DNA of 64,000 nt from Actinoplanes campanulatus (GTDB taxonomy: Bacteria > Actinomycetota > Actinomycetes > Mycobacteriales > Micromonosporaceae). Positions within the stretch are counted from its first letter, which is position 1; each line of letters starts with the position of its first letter. The position numbers and the translations under genes are program-made. The notes under the pieces are model-generated. The model saw nothing but the letters and a program-made list of their open reading frames with translations. It did not search any database and was not told the DNA's origin. Below are positions 7,632 to 15,977 of this stretch, piece after piece. The stretch spans positions 186,001-250,000 of the forward strand of contig NZ_BMPW01000010.1 in the NCBI RefSeq assembly GCF_014647795.1, given 5' to 3'.

Positions 7632-8465
7632 TCAGACGGCGAACTCGTGGACCCGCTCGGTGGCGGGCGCCGGCGGAGTCGCCTTCCACAGGCCCAGCCG
7701 CTGGACGGCGAGGCGGCTCAGGTACGCCGGGTTGAGCAGCACATACCGCTTCCACAGCCGCTTCGGCTCCAGGCCCAGGCGCCACAGCCACTCCAGGGCG
7801 TACCGCTGCATCCACGCGGGCGGGTTCTTCAGCAGGCCGGCGTGGTAGTCGAAGGCGGCGCCGACGGCCAGCAGCGGCATGTCCAGCAGCGGGCGCATGG
7901 CGTAGGTGAAGATCTCCTGCCGGGGGCAGCCCAGGCCGACCAGCACCACGCGGGCGCCGGACGCCTTGATCCGCTCGGCGATCGACTCCGCCTCACCGGG
8001 CTCGGACTTCCGGAACTTGGACGCCTCGACACCGGCGATCCGGAGTGACGGGAACATCCCCATCAGGGCCGGGACCAGCCGCTCCAGGGTGGGCTCGGTC
8101 GACCCGTACAGGTAGATGGGCAGGCCCTCGGCGGCCGCCTGCTCGACGACCCGGAGAGTCAGCTCGGGCCCGTACACCCGGTCGGTCAGGCCGGCCTTGT
8201 GCAGCACGTTCAGTGCCCAGCGGACCGGCTGGCCGTCCGGTGTGACCAGATCGAACGAGTTCAGCCGGGCGTTGTGGGCGGGGTCCTCGACACCGGTCAT
8301 CACGCCGTGCACCGCGAGCGCCGTCACGGCGAACCCGCGCCGCTCCTTGGCGGCCTCGATGATCTGGGCGGTCGCGGTCGCATAGTCGGTCGCATCCACG
8401 AGCACACCGAGAACGTTGCGCTTGCCCTGTCCGACACCCGCACTAGTCGCTGTCACGACCGTCAC
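7632..8465 (-). CDS. WecB/TagA/CpsF family glycosyltransferase
   Basis: The 277-residue protein has the GT26 pattern: an N-terminal VLGVLVDATDYATA, VTALAVHGVMTG, LVTPDGQPVRW (the Asp is the likely catalytic region), PIYLYGSTEP, VLVGLGCPRQE and GAAFDYHAG. GT26 enzymes transfer N-acetylmannosamine or related sugars from UDP donors to lipid-linked acceptors for wall or exopolysaccharide. They are cytoplasmic and peripherally membrane-attached. No partner polysaccharide genes are adjacent, so the product is unknown. The C-terminal segment after residue 240 (RLWKRYVLLNPAYLSRLA) is basic and probably membrane-binding. Confidence 0.9.
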   Translation of the reverse strand: MTVVTATSAGVGQGKRNVLGVLVDATDYATATAQIIEAAKERRGFAVTALAVHGVMTGVEDPAHNARLNSFDLVTPDGQPVRWALNVLHKAGLTDRVYGPELTLRVVEQAAAEGLPIYLYGSTEPTLERLVPALMGMFPSLRIAGVEASKFRKSEPGEAESIAERIKASGARVVLVGLGCPRQEIFTYAMRPLLDMPLLAVGAAFDYHAGLLKNPPAWMQRYALEWLWRLGLEPKRLWKRYVLLNPAYLSRLAVQRLGLWKATPPAPATERVHEFAV

Positions 8466-8666
8466 TCCACCCTGAGAACCGATGAGGCGGCGAGCATAGC
8501 GTCCCGTGCACCTTCACCCGAAAGTTGACGTGAAATTCCGGCGCTCACCCGTACCCCAATGGGGTTGATCTTGTAGCCACCCGAAAGCGCGACTGAATCG
8601 CTGGAGCCCCGGAAACGACGAAGCGCTCTCGTCCGCAAAGCGGGCCGAGAGCGCTTCAGCGACTCG

Positions 8667-8749
8667 TGGGGATGGGGGGAGTTGAACCCCCACGTCCTTT
8701 CGGACACACGGACCTGAACCGTGCGCGTCTGCCATTCCGCCACATCCCC
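8667..8749 (-). tRNA. tRNA-Leu (anticodon CAG)
   Basis: Read on the minus strand it starts GGGGATGTGGCGGAATGGCA. It has a 7-bp acceptor stem (GGGGATG/CATCCCC), an anticodon loop TTCAGGT on a CACGG/CCGTG stem, a long variable arm (GTCCGAAAGGAC region) and a T-arm with GGTTCAACTCC. Discriminator is A and no CCA is encoded. 83 nt, class II architecture as expected for leucine. Confidence 0.95.
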
Positions 8750-9008
8750 ATGTGACTTGCCTCGAAGATCATACATCCGACCTTCTCGGCCGAAGCGGGC
8801 TGGTCGAACCTGCTTCGTTGTTACTGGCTGCGACAGACTACGCTGTCGCACGTCACCAAGCGAGTAGATACCGCCTCGCGACGCTGGAAACACTAGCACG
8901 GCGTCAGAGGCGGTCATACGAGGGTCAGAAGTGCCGGCAGCTCTTGGGCTAAGGATGCGCAAGCGGCCGCCGGATACCATCATGTCCTCGGAACCCGAGG
9001 AGGAGCCG

Positions 9009-9767
9009 GTGAGCGTGCTGCAGCGCTTTGAGAAGCGATTGGAAGGCCTGGTCGAAGGGGCCTTCGCGAAGGTGTTCAAGGGTGTCGTGCACCCTGTGGA
9101 GATTCTGAATGCCATGCAGCGGGAGGCGGAGGCGCACAAGGCCATCCTCGCCGGTGGCCGCACCCTCGTGCCCAACCGCTATGTGATCGACCTGTCGCCA
9201 TACGACCACAGTCGGCTGGCGCCCTATGCCGCCGCGCTGGCCCAGGAGCTGGCGCAGTCCCAGGCCGAGTTCATCGGTGAGCAGGCCTGGACGGTCTACG
9301 GCGACGTGATCGTCGAGATCGAGCGTGGCGACGGACTGGACACGGGCATGTTCCGGGTCACCGCGGAGGTGTACACCGGCGGTGAGGTCGCCCCGGTGCA
9401 GCAGCCCGCGTACGACGCCGGCCCGCAGTACTCGCCCTACGACCAGCACCAGCAGGGTGGCTACCAGCAGCACCACGGTGGCCCGCGCAGCGTCGGCCTG
9501 GTCTCCGGCGATGGCCGGACCTACCCGCTGCAGATGGGCTCGACCGTGATCGGACGTGGCGACCAGGCGAACCTTCGCCTGCCCGACGTCGGCATCTCGC
9601 GGCGCCACGCCCGGCTGGACTACGACGGCAACCAGGTCGTGCTGACCGATCTGGGCTCGACGAACGGCACCATGGTCAACGGCCAGCGGGTGTCCGCCGT
9701 CGCGCTCAACCCGGGCGACATGATCCAGCTCGGCACCACCACGCTCACCTTCCGAGTGGACGGCTAG
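9009..9767 (+). CDS. fhaA: FhaA: DUF3662 and FHA domain protein
   Basis: The start is taken as GTG 9009 (VSVLQRFEKRLEGLVEG) behind a GAGGAGGAG ribosome site; the frame opens earlier but that part is not conserved. Residues 1-115 form the DUF3662 domain (FAKVFKGVVHPVEILNAM; LVPNRYVIDLSP). Next come a Gln/Tyr/Pro-rich linker and a C-terminal FHA domain (about residues 170-250) with GRGDQANLRLPD, SRRHARL and STNGTMVNG for phosphothreonine binding. In Mycobacterium FhaA binds phosphorylated PknB targets such as the MviN pseudokinase domain and regulates peptidoglycan synthesis. It is first gene of the seven-gene signalling and wall operon. Confidence 0.95.
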   Translation: MSVLQRFEKRLEGLVEGAFAKVFKGVVHPVEILNAMQREAEAHKAILAGGRTLVPNRYVIDLSPYDHSRLAPYAAALAQELAQSQAEFIGEQAWTVYGDVIVEIERGDGLDTGMFRVTAEVYTGGEVAPVQQPAYDAGPQYSPYDQHQQGGYQQHHGGPRSVGLVSGDGRTYPLQMGSTVIGRGDQANLRLPDVGISRRHARLDYDGNQVVLTDLGSTNGTMVNGQRVSAVALNPGDMIQLGTTTLTFRVDG

Positions 9768-9772
9768 CGACC

Positions 9773-10255
9773 TTGCCCGAATTCGTCCTCACCGTCGCCC
9801 GGTTCGGTTTCCTCATCCTTCTGTGGATCTTCGTGTTCACGGTGGTCGGGGTCATCCGGCGGGATCTCTTCGCCGGTGGCCGGTCCAAGAGCATCGTCGC
9901 CAGCCCTCGGGGGGTGGGTGGCGCGGTGCTCCAGGGCCGGCCGGCGAAGGCGAAACGCGGTAAGGCGGCGCGGCAACTCGTCGTGACCGCCGGTCAACTG
10001 GCCGGCACCCGCATCACGCTCGGTGAAGCCCCGATCGCGATCGGCCGCGCCGAGGACTCGACGCTCGTCATCACGGATGACTTCGCGTCGGCCCGGCACG
10101 CCCGGTTGGTGCCCCGTGAAGGCCAGTGGTTCGTGGAGGACCTCGGCTCGACCAACGGCACGTACCTTGATCGCGGTAAGGTCTCCGGACCCACTCCAGT
10201 CCCCCTTGGCGTTCCGATCCGGATCGGGCGCACTTCTCTCGAGTTACGGCCATGA
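9773..10255 (+). CDS. fhaB: FhaB (FipA-like): membrane-anchored FHA protein
   Basis: A TTG at 9773, 5 bp after the fhaA stop, begins a 160-residue protein with a transmembrane helix at about residues 7-27 (TVARFGFLILLWIFVFTVVG). A basic linker and an FHA domain (about 68-158) follow, with GRAEDSTLVI, SARHARL and STNGTYLDRG. The FHA domain reads phosphothreonine marks placed by PknA/PknB. In mycobacteria the homologue links FtsZ and division under oxidative stress. It overlaps pstP by 4 bp, indicating translational coupling. Confidence 0.95.
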   Translation: MPEFVLTVARFGFLILLWIFVFTVVGVIRRDLFAGGRSKSIVASPRGVGGAVLQGRPAKAKRGKAARQLVVTAGQLAGTRITLGEAPIAIGRAEDSTLVITDDFASARHARLVPREGQWFVEDLGSTNGTYLDRGKVSGPTPVPLGVPIRIGRTSLELRP

Positions 10256-11607
10256 CCCTGACCCTGCGCTATGCCGCTCAGAGCGACCGCGGTCTGATCC
10301 GAGACCTGAACCAGGACTCCGTCTACGCCGGGCCGCGACTTCTCGCTGTCGCGGACGGCATGGGCGGCATGGCCGCCGGTGACGTCGCGTCCAACATCGT
10401 TATCGCCGCCATGGCGCCACTCGACGAAGACGTCCCCGGGGATGCCATGGTCGACGCGCTCCGGCACGCCGTCGGGACCGCCAACCAACAGTTGCGGGAC
10501 ACCGTCGACGCCAACCCTCAGCTGGAGGGGATGGGGACCACGCTCACCGCGGTCCTCTTCTCCGGCAGCAAGTTCGGCATGGTGCACATCGGGGACTCCC
10601 GTGCGTACCTGCTGCGCAAGGGTGAGTTCTCGCAGATCACCAAGGACGACACGTACGTCCAGATGCTGGTCGACGAGGGCCGGGTCAGCCCCGAGGAGGC
10701 GAGCAGCCACCCACAGCGGTCGCTGCTCACCCGGGCGCTGGACGGCCGGGACATCGACCCCGAGTACTCAGTGCGCCAGGTGCTCAAGGGCGACCGCTAC
10801 CTGATCTGCAGCGACGGGCTCTCCGGCGTGGTCAGCGGGGAGACGATCGCGCAGACCATGCGTGAGCTCACCGACCCGAAGGCGTGCGTGGAGCGGCTGG
10901 TGCAACTGGCCCTCCGCGGTGGCGGGCCGGACAACATCACCGTGATCATCGCCGACGCCATCGACGGCATCGTCGAGCAGGCGCCGATCGTGGGCGGCGC
11001 GGCCTCCCTCGACCGGGGCAACACCACGGTGGCCGACAGCTCCACCTCGGCGGCCCGGGCCGCGGCGCTCAAGCCGCAGCCCCGCCCGGCCCAACCGGAA
11101 CCGGCCACCAACGGCTACGACCGGGACCCGGAGCCCTCCGGCCACCCGGTCCGGACCGCGCTCATGGTGCTGGTGCTGCTCGGAGTGCTCGGCGGCGGCC
11201 TGTGGCTGGGCTGGAAGTACACCCAGGACCAGTACTACGTCGGCGCTACCGACGCGGGTCAGCTCGCCATCTTCCAGGGCGTGCCGGGCCAGATCGCCGG
11301 GGTCGACCTGTCGACCGTGAGTGAGACCAGCCAGGTCAGCCTGGAAGACCTCACGCCGGTCGCCCAGGAGCGCGTCAAGCAGGGCATCCACGCCGACAAC
11401 CAGGCCGCCGCCCGTTCCACGCTGGCCGGCCTGACCAGCGAGGAGCCGTCGAACCCGAACCTCAAGCCGATCTGCAACGCCGCCGGTGTCGCACCGTCGG
11501 CCTCCGCCTCGGCAACGCCGGCGAAGACCACGCCGGCCCCGTCCGCCGCCGCCTCGGAAAGTGCTCCGCCGAGCGTCGACCCGGTCGGGTGCCGGACCGT
11601 CGACTGA
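10252..11607 (+). CDS. pstP: PstP: PP2C-type Ser/Thr protein phosphatase
   Basis: The 451-residue protein has a PP2C catalytic domain (residues 1-240) with metal-site motifs DLNQDSVYAG, VADGMGGMAAGD, HIGDSRAYLL, SDGLSG and GGPDNITVI. A Pro/Ala linker, a transmembrane helix at about 301-322 (ALMVLVLLGVLGGGLWLGW) and an extracytoplasmic tail rich in Ala/Ser/Pro follow. It reverses phosphorylation by PknA/PknB and is the only such phosphatase in the cluster. The ATG overlaps the end of fhaB. The extracellular domain lacks a recognised fold. Confidence 0.95.
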   Translation: MTLTLRYAAQSDRGLIRDLNQDSVYAGPRLLAVADGMGGMAAGDVASNIVIAAMAPLDEDVPGDAMVDALRHAVGTANQQLRDTVDANPQLEGMGTTLTAVLFSGSKFGMVHIGDSRAYLLRKGEFSQITKDDTYVQMLVDEGRVSPEEASSHPQRSLLTRALDGRDIDPEYSVRQVLKGDRYLICSDGLSGVVSGETIAQTMRELTDPKACVERLVQLALRGGGPDNITVIIADAIDGIVEQAPIVGGAASLDRGNTTVADSSTSAARAAALKPQPRPAQPEPATNGYDRDPEPSGHPVRTALMVLVLLGVLGGGLWLGWKYTQDQYYVGATDAGQLAIFQGVPGQIAGVDLSTVSETSQVSLEDLTPVAQERVKQGIHADNQAAARSTLAGLTSEEPSNPNLKPICNAAGVAPSASASATPAKTTPAPSAAASESAPPSVDPVGCRTVD

Positions 11608-11636
11608 ACACACGGCCTACACGTCTGGGGAAATTC

Positions 11637-13139
11637 TTGACCGCGCCCGCCGTACCGGCTCCGACACCCGCCTCCACGGGCGAGATGTCGCGTATCCGGC
11701 AATGGAAGACGCGCCGCAACGCCGAGCTCGGACTGCTCGCCTTCGCCATGCTCCTCGTCGCCGCGTTCGGCGCGACGGTGGAGGCGAACCAGTTCGACGA
11801 GATCCGGCCGAACTTCTGGGTGCCGGCCGCGCTGATCGGCATCCTGTTCCTCGGCCTGCACGTGGTCGTCCGGTTCACCGCGCCGTTCGCCGACCCGGTG
11901 CTGCTGCCGGCGGTGGCGCTGATCAACGGCATCGGGGTGGCGTTCCTGCGCCGCCTCGACATCGCCCGGGCGATCGCCAACGACGAGCCCGTGCCGGGGT
12001 TCTTCGCCGAGACCGGCGGCCGTCAGCTGGCCTGGACGCTGCTGTCGCTGATCCTGGCGGCGGTGCTGCTCCTGCTGCTGCGCGACCACAAGGTGATCTC
12101 GCGGTACGCGTACACCCTGGGCCTTGTCGGCATCGTGCTGATGATGATCCCGGCGGTGCTGCCCAGCAGCATCTCCGAGGTCAACGGCGCGAAGCTGTGG
12201 ATCCGGTTGGGGTCGGTCTCGATCCAGCCGGGTGAGTTCGCCAAGCTCGCCCTGGTCTCCTTCTTCGCGTACTACCTGGTGCGCAAGCGCGAGGTCCTGT
12301 CGCTGGCGAGCCACCGCTTCCTCGGCATCGACTTCCCGCGTGGCCGGGACCTGGGCCCGGTCCTCACGGTGTGGCTGTTCAGCCTCCTCGTCCTCGTCTT
12401 CGAGAAGGACCTCGGCACCGCCCTGCTGTACTTCGGGCTCTTCGTCGTCACGCTCTACGTCGCCACCGAGCGGTCCAGCTGGCTGATCATCGGCCTGGTC
12501 CTGTTCTTCGGCGGCGTCTACGTGGCGTACCTGCTGGGCGCCGCGATCGGCGGCCCGTTCGCGAACTTCTACGACCGCGCCGAGCTGTGGCTCGACCCGT
12601 TCTCCCAGGAGAACTACACGCGCGAGAGCGGCAACAGCTACCAGCTGGTCCAGGGTCTGCTCGGGCTCGGCACCGGCGGCCTCTTCGGCACCGGGCCGGG
12701 CGCCGGCTCGCCGGGCAAGGTGCCCGAGGTCCGGACCGACTTCATCTTCGCCGGCCTCGGTGAGGAGATCGGCCTGTTCGGGCTCGCCGCGCTGCTGGTC
12801 ATCTACCTGCTGATCGTGGAGCGTGGCCTGCACGCCGCGCTGGCGGTCCGCGACTCGTTCGGCAAGCTGGTCGCCGGCGGTCTGGCCTTCACCCTCGGCC
12901 TGCAGGTCTTCGTCATCCTCGGCGGCATCACCGGCCTCATCCCGCTGACCGGCCAGACCACCCCGTTCCTCTCCGCCGGCGGCTCGTCGCTGATGGCGAA
13001 CTGGTTGCTCATCGCCATGCTGTTGCGGATCTCCGATGCCGCGCGCCGGCCGGCGAACAGCATCGCCGAGCGGACCAGCGGCCCGAAGAAGGCACCCACC
13101 CAGTTGCACGGCGCCATGACGGAGGTGATCAAGCCGTGA
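11637..13139 (+). CDS. rodA: RodA/FtsW-family (SEDS) peptidoglycan polymerase
   Basis: A start at TTG 11637 behind CTGGGGAA is preferred. GTG 11589 is in frame but would overlap pstP by 19 bp and lacks a ribosome site. The 500-residue protein has about twelve membrane segments and the SEDS signatures: WIRLGSVSIQPGEFAKLALV, VFEKDLGTALLYFGLF, a large extracellular loop with ESGNSYQLVQGLLGLGTGG, TDFIFAGLGEEIGL and GLIPLTGQTTPFLSAGGSS. SEDS proteins polymerise glycan strands with a class B PBP partner, here the adjacent pbpA, which overlaps by 4 bp. A polar C-terminal tail could be phosphorylated by the cluster kinases (inference). Confidence 0.93.
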   Translation: MTAPAVPAPTPASTGEMSRIRQWKTRRNAELGLLAFAMLLVAAFGATVEANQFDEIRPNFWVPAALIGILFLGLHVVVRFTAPFADPVLLPAVALINGIGVAFLRRLDIARAIANDEPVPGFFAETGGRQLAWTLLSLILAAVLLLLLRDHKVISRYAYTLGLVGIVLMMIPAVLPSSISEVNGAKLWIRLGSVSIQPGEFAKLALVSFFAYYLVRKREVLSLASHRFLGIDFPRGRDLGPVLTVWLFSLLVLVFEKDLGTALLYFGLFVVTLYVATERSSWLIIGLVLFFGGVYVAYLLGAAIGGPFANFYDRAELWLDPFSQENYTRESGNSYQLVQGLLGLGTGGLFGTGPGAGSPGKVPEVRTDFIFAGLGEEIGLFGLAALLVIYLLIVERGLHAALAVRDSFGKLVAGGLAFTLGLQVFVILGGITGLIPLTGQTTPFLSAGGSSLMANWLLIAMLLRISDAARRPANSIAERTSGPKKAPTQLHGAMTEVIKP

Positions 13140-14638
13140 ACGCCCCCCTCCGACGCTCCGGCGTCGTCATCCTCGTCCTGTTCGGCCTGATCTTCGCCAA
13201 TCTCAACTGGATCCAGGCGTACAAGGCCGACGAATACCGCACCGATCCGCGCAACCAGCGGGTCCAGGTCGCGGAGTACGAACGCCCCCGCGGTTCGATC
13301 GAGGCGGCCGGCGGTGTCGCCCTCGCCCAGAACACCGAGACCGAGGGCGAGCTGAAGTACCAGCGGGTCTACCCGAAGAAGGAGATCTACGCGCCGATCC
13401 TCGGCTACAAGCCGGTGGACGGCGCCGCGGTCGGCATCGAGGCGGCCGAGAACGACATCCTCTCCGGCGCCAGCGACAAGCTCTTCGCGGACCGGCTCAG
13501 CGACATGTTCACCGGTGACAGCACCAGCGGCGGCAACATCGTCCTGTCGATCAACCCGCGTGCGCAGGAGGTCGCCTGGAAGCAGATGACCGACAACGAG
13601 CGCGGTGTCACCAAGGGCGCGGCGGTCGCGATCGATCCGGCCACCGGCGCCGTGCAGGCCATGGTGTCGATGCCGAGCTACAACCCGAACCCGCTGGTCA
13701 GCCACGACACGGCGGCGGCCCGGCAGGCCTACGACAAGCTCGAGGCCGACAAGGACAAGCCGCTGCTGAACCGTGCGGTGGCGAACACCCTGCCACCCGG
13801 CTCGGTGTTCAAGGTGATCGTCTCGGCGGCCGCGCTGGAGCACAACTACAACATCGGCAGCGAGCTTCAGGCGGGCAGCGTCTACCAGGAGGGCGGCGCG
13901 ACGATCCGCAACTCCGAGGACGAGGTCTGCCCCGGCAGCACGATCACGCTCAAGGAAGCCCTGACCACGAGCTGTAACACCGCGTTCTCGCGGCTCGGCG
14001 TGAAGCTCGGCCGCGATGTGGTGATCGACACAGCGAAGAAGTGGGGCTTCGAGGACGAGGGCCTCATCGTCGGCGACCTGGAGAGCAAGAAGGGCCTGTC
14101 GGTGGCGGCCAGCCGGACCGGCGCCATCGCGAACGAGGACGGCTCCGTGGACAAGGCCGCGCTGGCCCAGTCCTCGCTCGGCCAGCGCGACGTCCGGATG
14201 ACCCCGCTACAGGGCGCCCTGATCGCCGCGACGGTCGCCAACAACGGCAGCCAGATGCAGCCCTACCTGGTGCAACAGCAGCTCGACTCGGACCGCCGGA
14301 CGATCTACACGGCCAAGCCGAAGGAACTGCGCCAGCCGATCGACTCCTCGGTCGCGAAGGACCTCCAGGAGATGATGCAGAGCGTCGTCGAGGAGGGCAC
14401 CGGCAAGAACGCGCGGATCTCCGGGCTCACCGTCGGAGGCAAGACCGGTACCGCACAGAACGTCGCGGGCGCCGACCCGCACGGGTGGTTCGTCGGCTAC
14501 GCCCTTGATGAGGACGGCAAACCGGTCTCCGCGGTGTGCGTCATGCTGGAGAACGTGCCCGGCGGGCACGCGAGTGCCGAGGCTGCCCGGATCGCCGGGC
14601 TCATCATGAAGGCCGCCGCGGGCCAGGGAGGGAACTGA
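13136..14638 (+). CDS. pbpA: PbpA: class B penicillin-binding protein (transpeptidase)
   Basis: The 500-residue protein has an N-terminal membrane anchor (GVVILVLFGLIFANLNWIQA), a dimerisation region and a C-terminal transpeptidase domain. The domain carries the three active motifs: S223-x-x-K226 (GSVFKVI), S279-C-N281 (TSCNTAFS) and K436-T-G (GGKTGTAQNV). It crosslinks peptidoglycan outside the membrane together with RodA, whose gene overlaps by 4 bp (GTGA). Loss of the homologue in mycobacteria disturbs cell length and septation. Ends 1 bp before pknA. Confidence 0.95.
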   Translation: MNAPLRRSGVVILVLFGLIFANLNWIQAYKADEYRTDPRNQRVQVAEYERPRGSIEAAGGVALAQNTETEGELKYQRVYPKKEIYAPILGYKPVDGAAVGIEAAENDILSGASDKLFADRLSDMFTGDSTSGGNIVLSINPRAQEVAWKQMTDNERGVTKGAAVAIDPATGAVQAMVSMPSYNPNPLVSHDTAAARQAYDKLEADKDKPLLNRAVANTLPPGSVFKVIVSAAALEHNYNIGSELQAGSVYQEGGATIRNSEDEVCPGSTITLKEALTTSCNTAFSRLGVKLGRDVVIDTAKKWGFEDEGLIVGDLESKKGLSVAASRTGAIANEDGSVDKAALAQSSLGQRDVRMTPLQGALIAATVANNGSQMQPYLVQQQLDSDRRTIYTAKPKELRQPIDSSVAKDLQEMMQSVVEEGTGKNARISGLTVGGKTGTAQNVAGADPHGWFVGYALDEDGKPVSAVCVMLENVPGGHASAEAARIAGLIMKAAAGQGGN

Positions 14639-14639
14639 C

Positions 14640-15977
14640 ATGATCCGCCCGGGGGTCACGCTCGGGGGGCGATACCGCTTGGAAGAGCGGATCGCCGGGG
14701 GCGGCATGGGCGACGTCTGGCGCGGCACGGATGACGTGCTGGGCCGTACCGTCGCGGTCAAGATCCTGCTGCCCGCCCTGCTCGACGAGCCGGGCTTCGC
14801 CGAGCGGTTCCGCGGTGAGGCCCGGACCATGGCGACCATCAACCACCCGGGCGTCGTGGACGTCTACGACTACGGCAGCGACCAGCAGATCGCGTTCCTG
14901 GTCATGGAGTACATCGAGGGTGACGCCCTCTCCCGGACGCTGAGCCGGGTGGGCCGGCTGACGCCGGCACGGACCATGGCGCTTGTCGCGCAGGCCGCCG
15001 ACGCGCTCCAGGCCGCACACGGCAACGGCATCGTGCATCGCGACGTCAAACCCGGAAACCTTCTGGTACGCCCGAACGGCACCCTGGTCCTGACCGACTT
15101 CGGCATCGCCCGCTCGGCACTCGTGGGCCAGCTCACCGTGGCCGGCGCGGTGCTGGGCACGGCGTCGTACATCTCCCCGGAGCAGGCCGCCGGCGACGTC
15201 GCCACCCCGGCCTCCGATGTGTACGCCCTCGGTGTCGTCGCCTACCAGTGCCTCTCCGGCCACCGCCCGTTCGACGGCGCGACCCCGATCGAGATCGCCA
15301 TGAAGCACGTCCGGGAGACCCCGCGGCCGCTGCCCGGCGACATCCCGCCCGCGGTCCGCGCCATCGTGGAACGCGCCATGGCCAAGGACCCGGCGGCCCG
15401 CTGGCCCAGCGCCTCGGCGATGGCCGCGGTGGCCCGGCAGGCGGCGTCCTCGCTGACCACGAACGTGCAGCAGCCGGTCGTTCAGCCGGCCCCGCCGGTC
15501 AGCCCGGCGCCGCCGATGAACCGTCCGCAGTCCGGCGGCCCCACCGCGGGGGCGGCCCGGGCCGCGGTGCCCCGGCCGGTCTCCGGTGCCCGGGGAGCGG
15601 CGTCGGTGCCGGTCCCACCGCCGGTGGCGCCACCGATGTCGCCGGCCCCCTACCGGCAGCAGTCGGCTCCGCCGGTCAACGCCTACCATCCTCCGGCCGC
15701 CAAGCCGGAGAGCTCCTTCGGACGCCAGGTGCTGGTTGTCCTCGCCGTCGTACTGGCGCTCCTGGTGCTGCTCTGCGCCGGGGTCATCTCTTTCCTGTTA
15801 CGACATGGCAACGGCACCACCGTCGGGAGCAACACGCTGGGCTATCACAGCAGCTCCCCGGCTATCCTCCGCTCGGGCGTGGTCGCTGACCCTGTGTCGG
15901 TGGCGTCGTACCGTCTTACGAAAGCCGATGCCCAGCTCGGCTGGATCCGACCGAACGAAGGACGACAGACGTTATGA
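14640..15977 (+). CDS. pknA: PknA: transmembrane Ser/Thr protein kinase
   Basis: The kinase domain (residues 1-270) has AGGGMGDVWRG (glycine loop), VAVKILLP (Lys), HRDVKPGN (catalytic loop), LTDFGIARS (DFG) and an activation segment ending GTASYISPEQA. A long Pro/Ala linker leads to a transmembrane helix at about 363-387 (VLVVLAVVLALLVLLCAGVI) and a 58-residue extracytoplasmic tail without PASTA repeats. PknA phosphorylates wall and division proteins and cooperates with PknB. The stop overlaps the pknB start by 4 bp. Confidence 0.93.
   Translation: MIRPGVTLGGRYRLEERIAGGGMGDVWRGTDDVLGRTVAVKILLPALLDEPGFAERFRGEARTMATINHPGVVDVYDYGSDQQIAFLVMEYIEGDALSRTLSRVGRLTPARTMALVAQAADALQAAHGNGIVHRDVKPGNLLVRPNGTLVLTDFGIARSALVGQLTVAGAVLGTASYISPEQAAGDVATPASDVYALGVVAYQCLSGHRPFDGATPIEIAMKHVRETPRPLPGDIPPAVRAIVERAMAKDPAARWPSASAMAAVARQAASSLTTNVQQPVVQPAPPVSPAPPMNRPQSGGPTAGAARAAVPRPVSGARGAASVPVPPPVAPPMSPAPYRQQSAPPVNAYHPPAAKPESSFGRQVLVVLAVVLALLVLLCAGVISFLLRHGNGTTVGSNTLGYHSSSPAILRSGVVADPVSVASYRLTKADAQLGWIRPNEGRQTL

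Noticed and set aside
8667-9008. tRNA-Leu as attachment site of an integrated element
   Set aside because: No integrase, no repeated tRNA 3' end nearby, and the downstream DNA is the conserved fhaA-pknB operon.
11259-13109. 616-codon open frame antisense to rodA
   Set aside because: Shadow of the SEDS gene, whose motifs are unmistakable on the plus strand.
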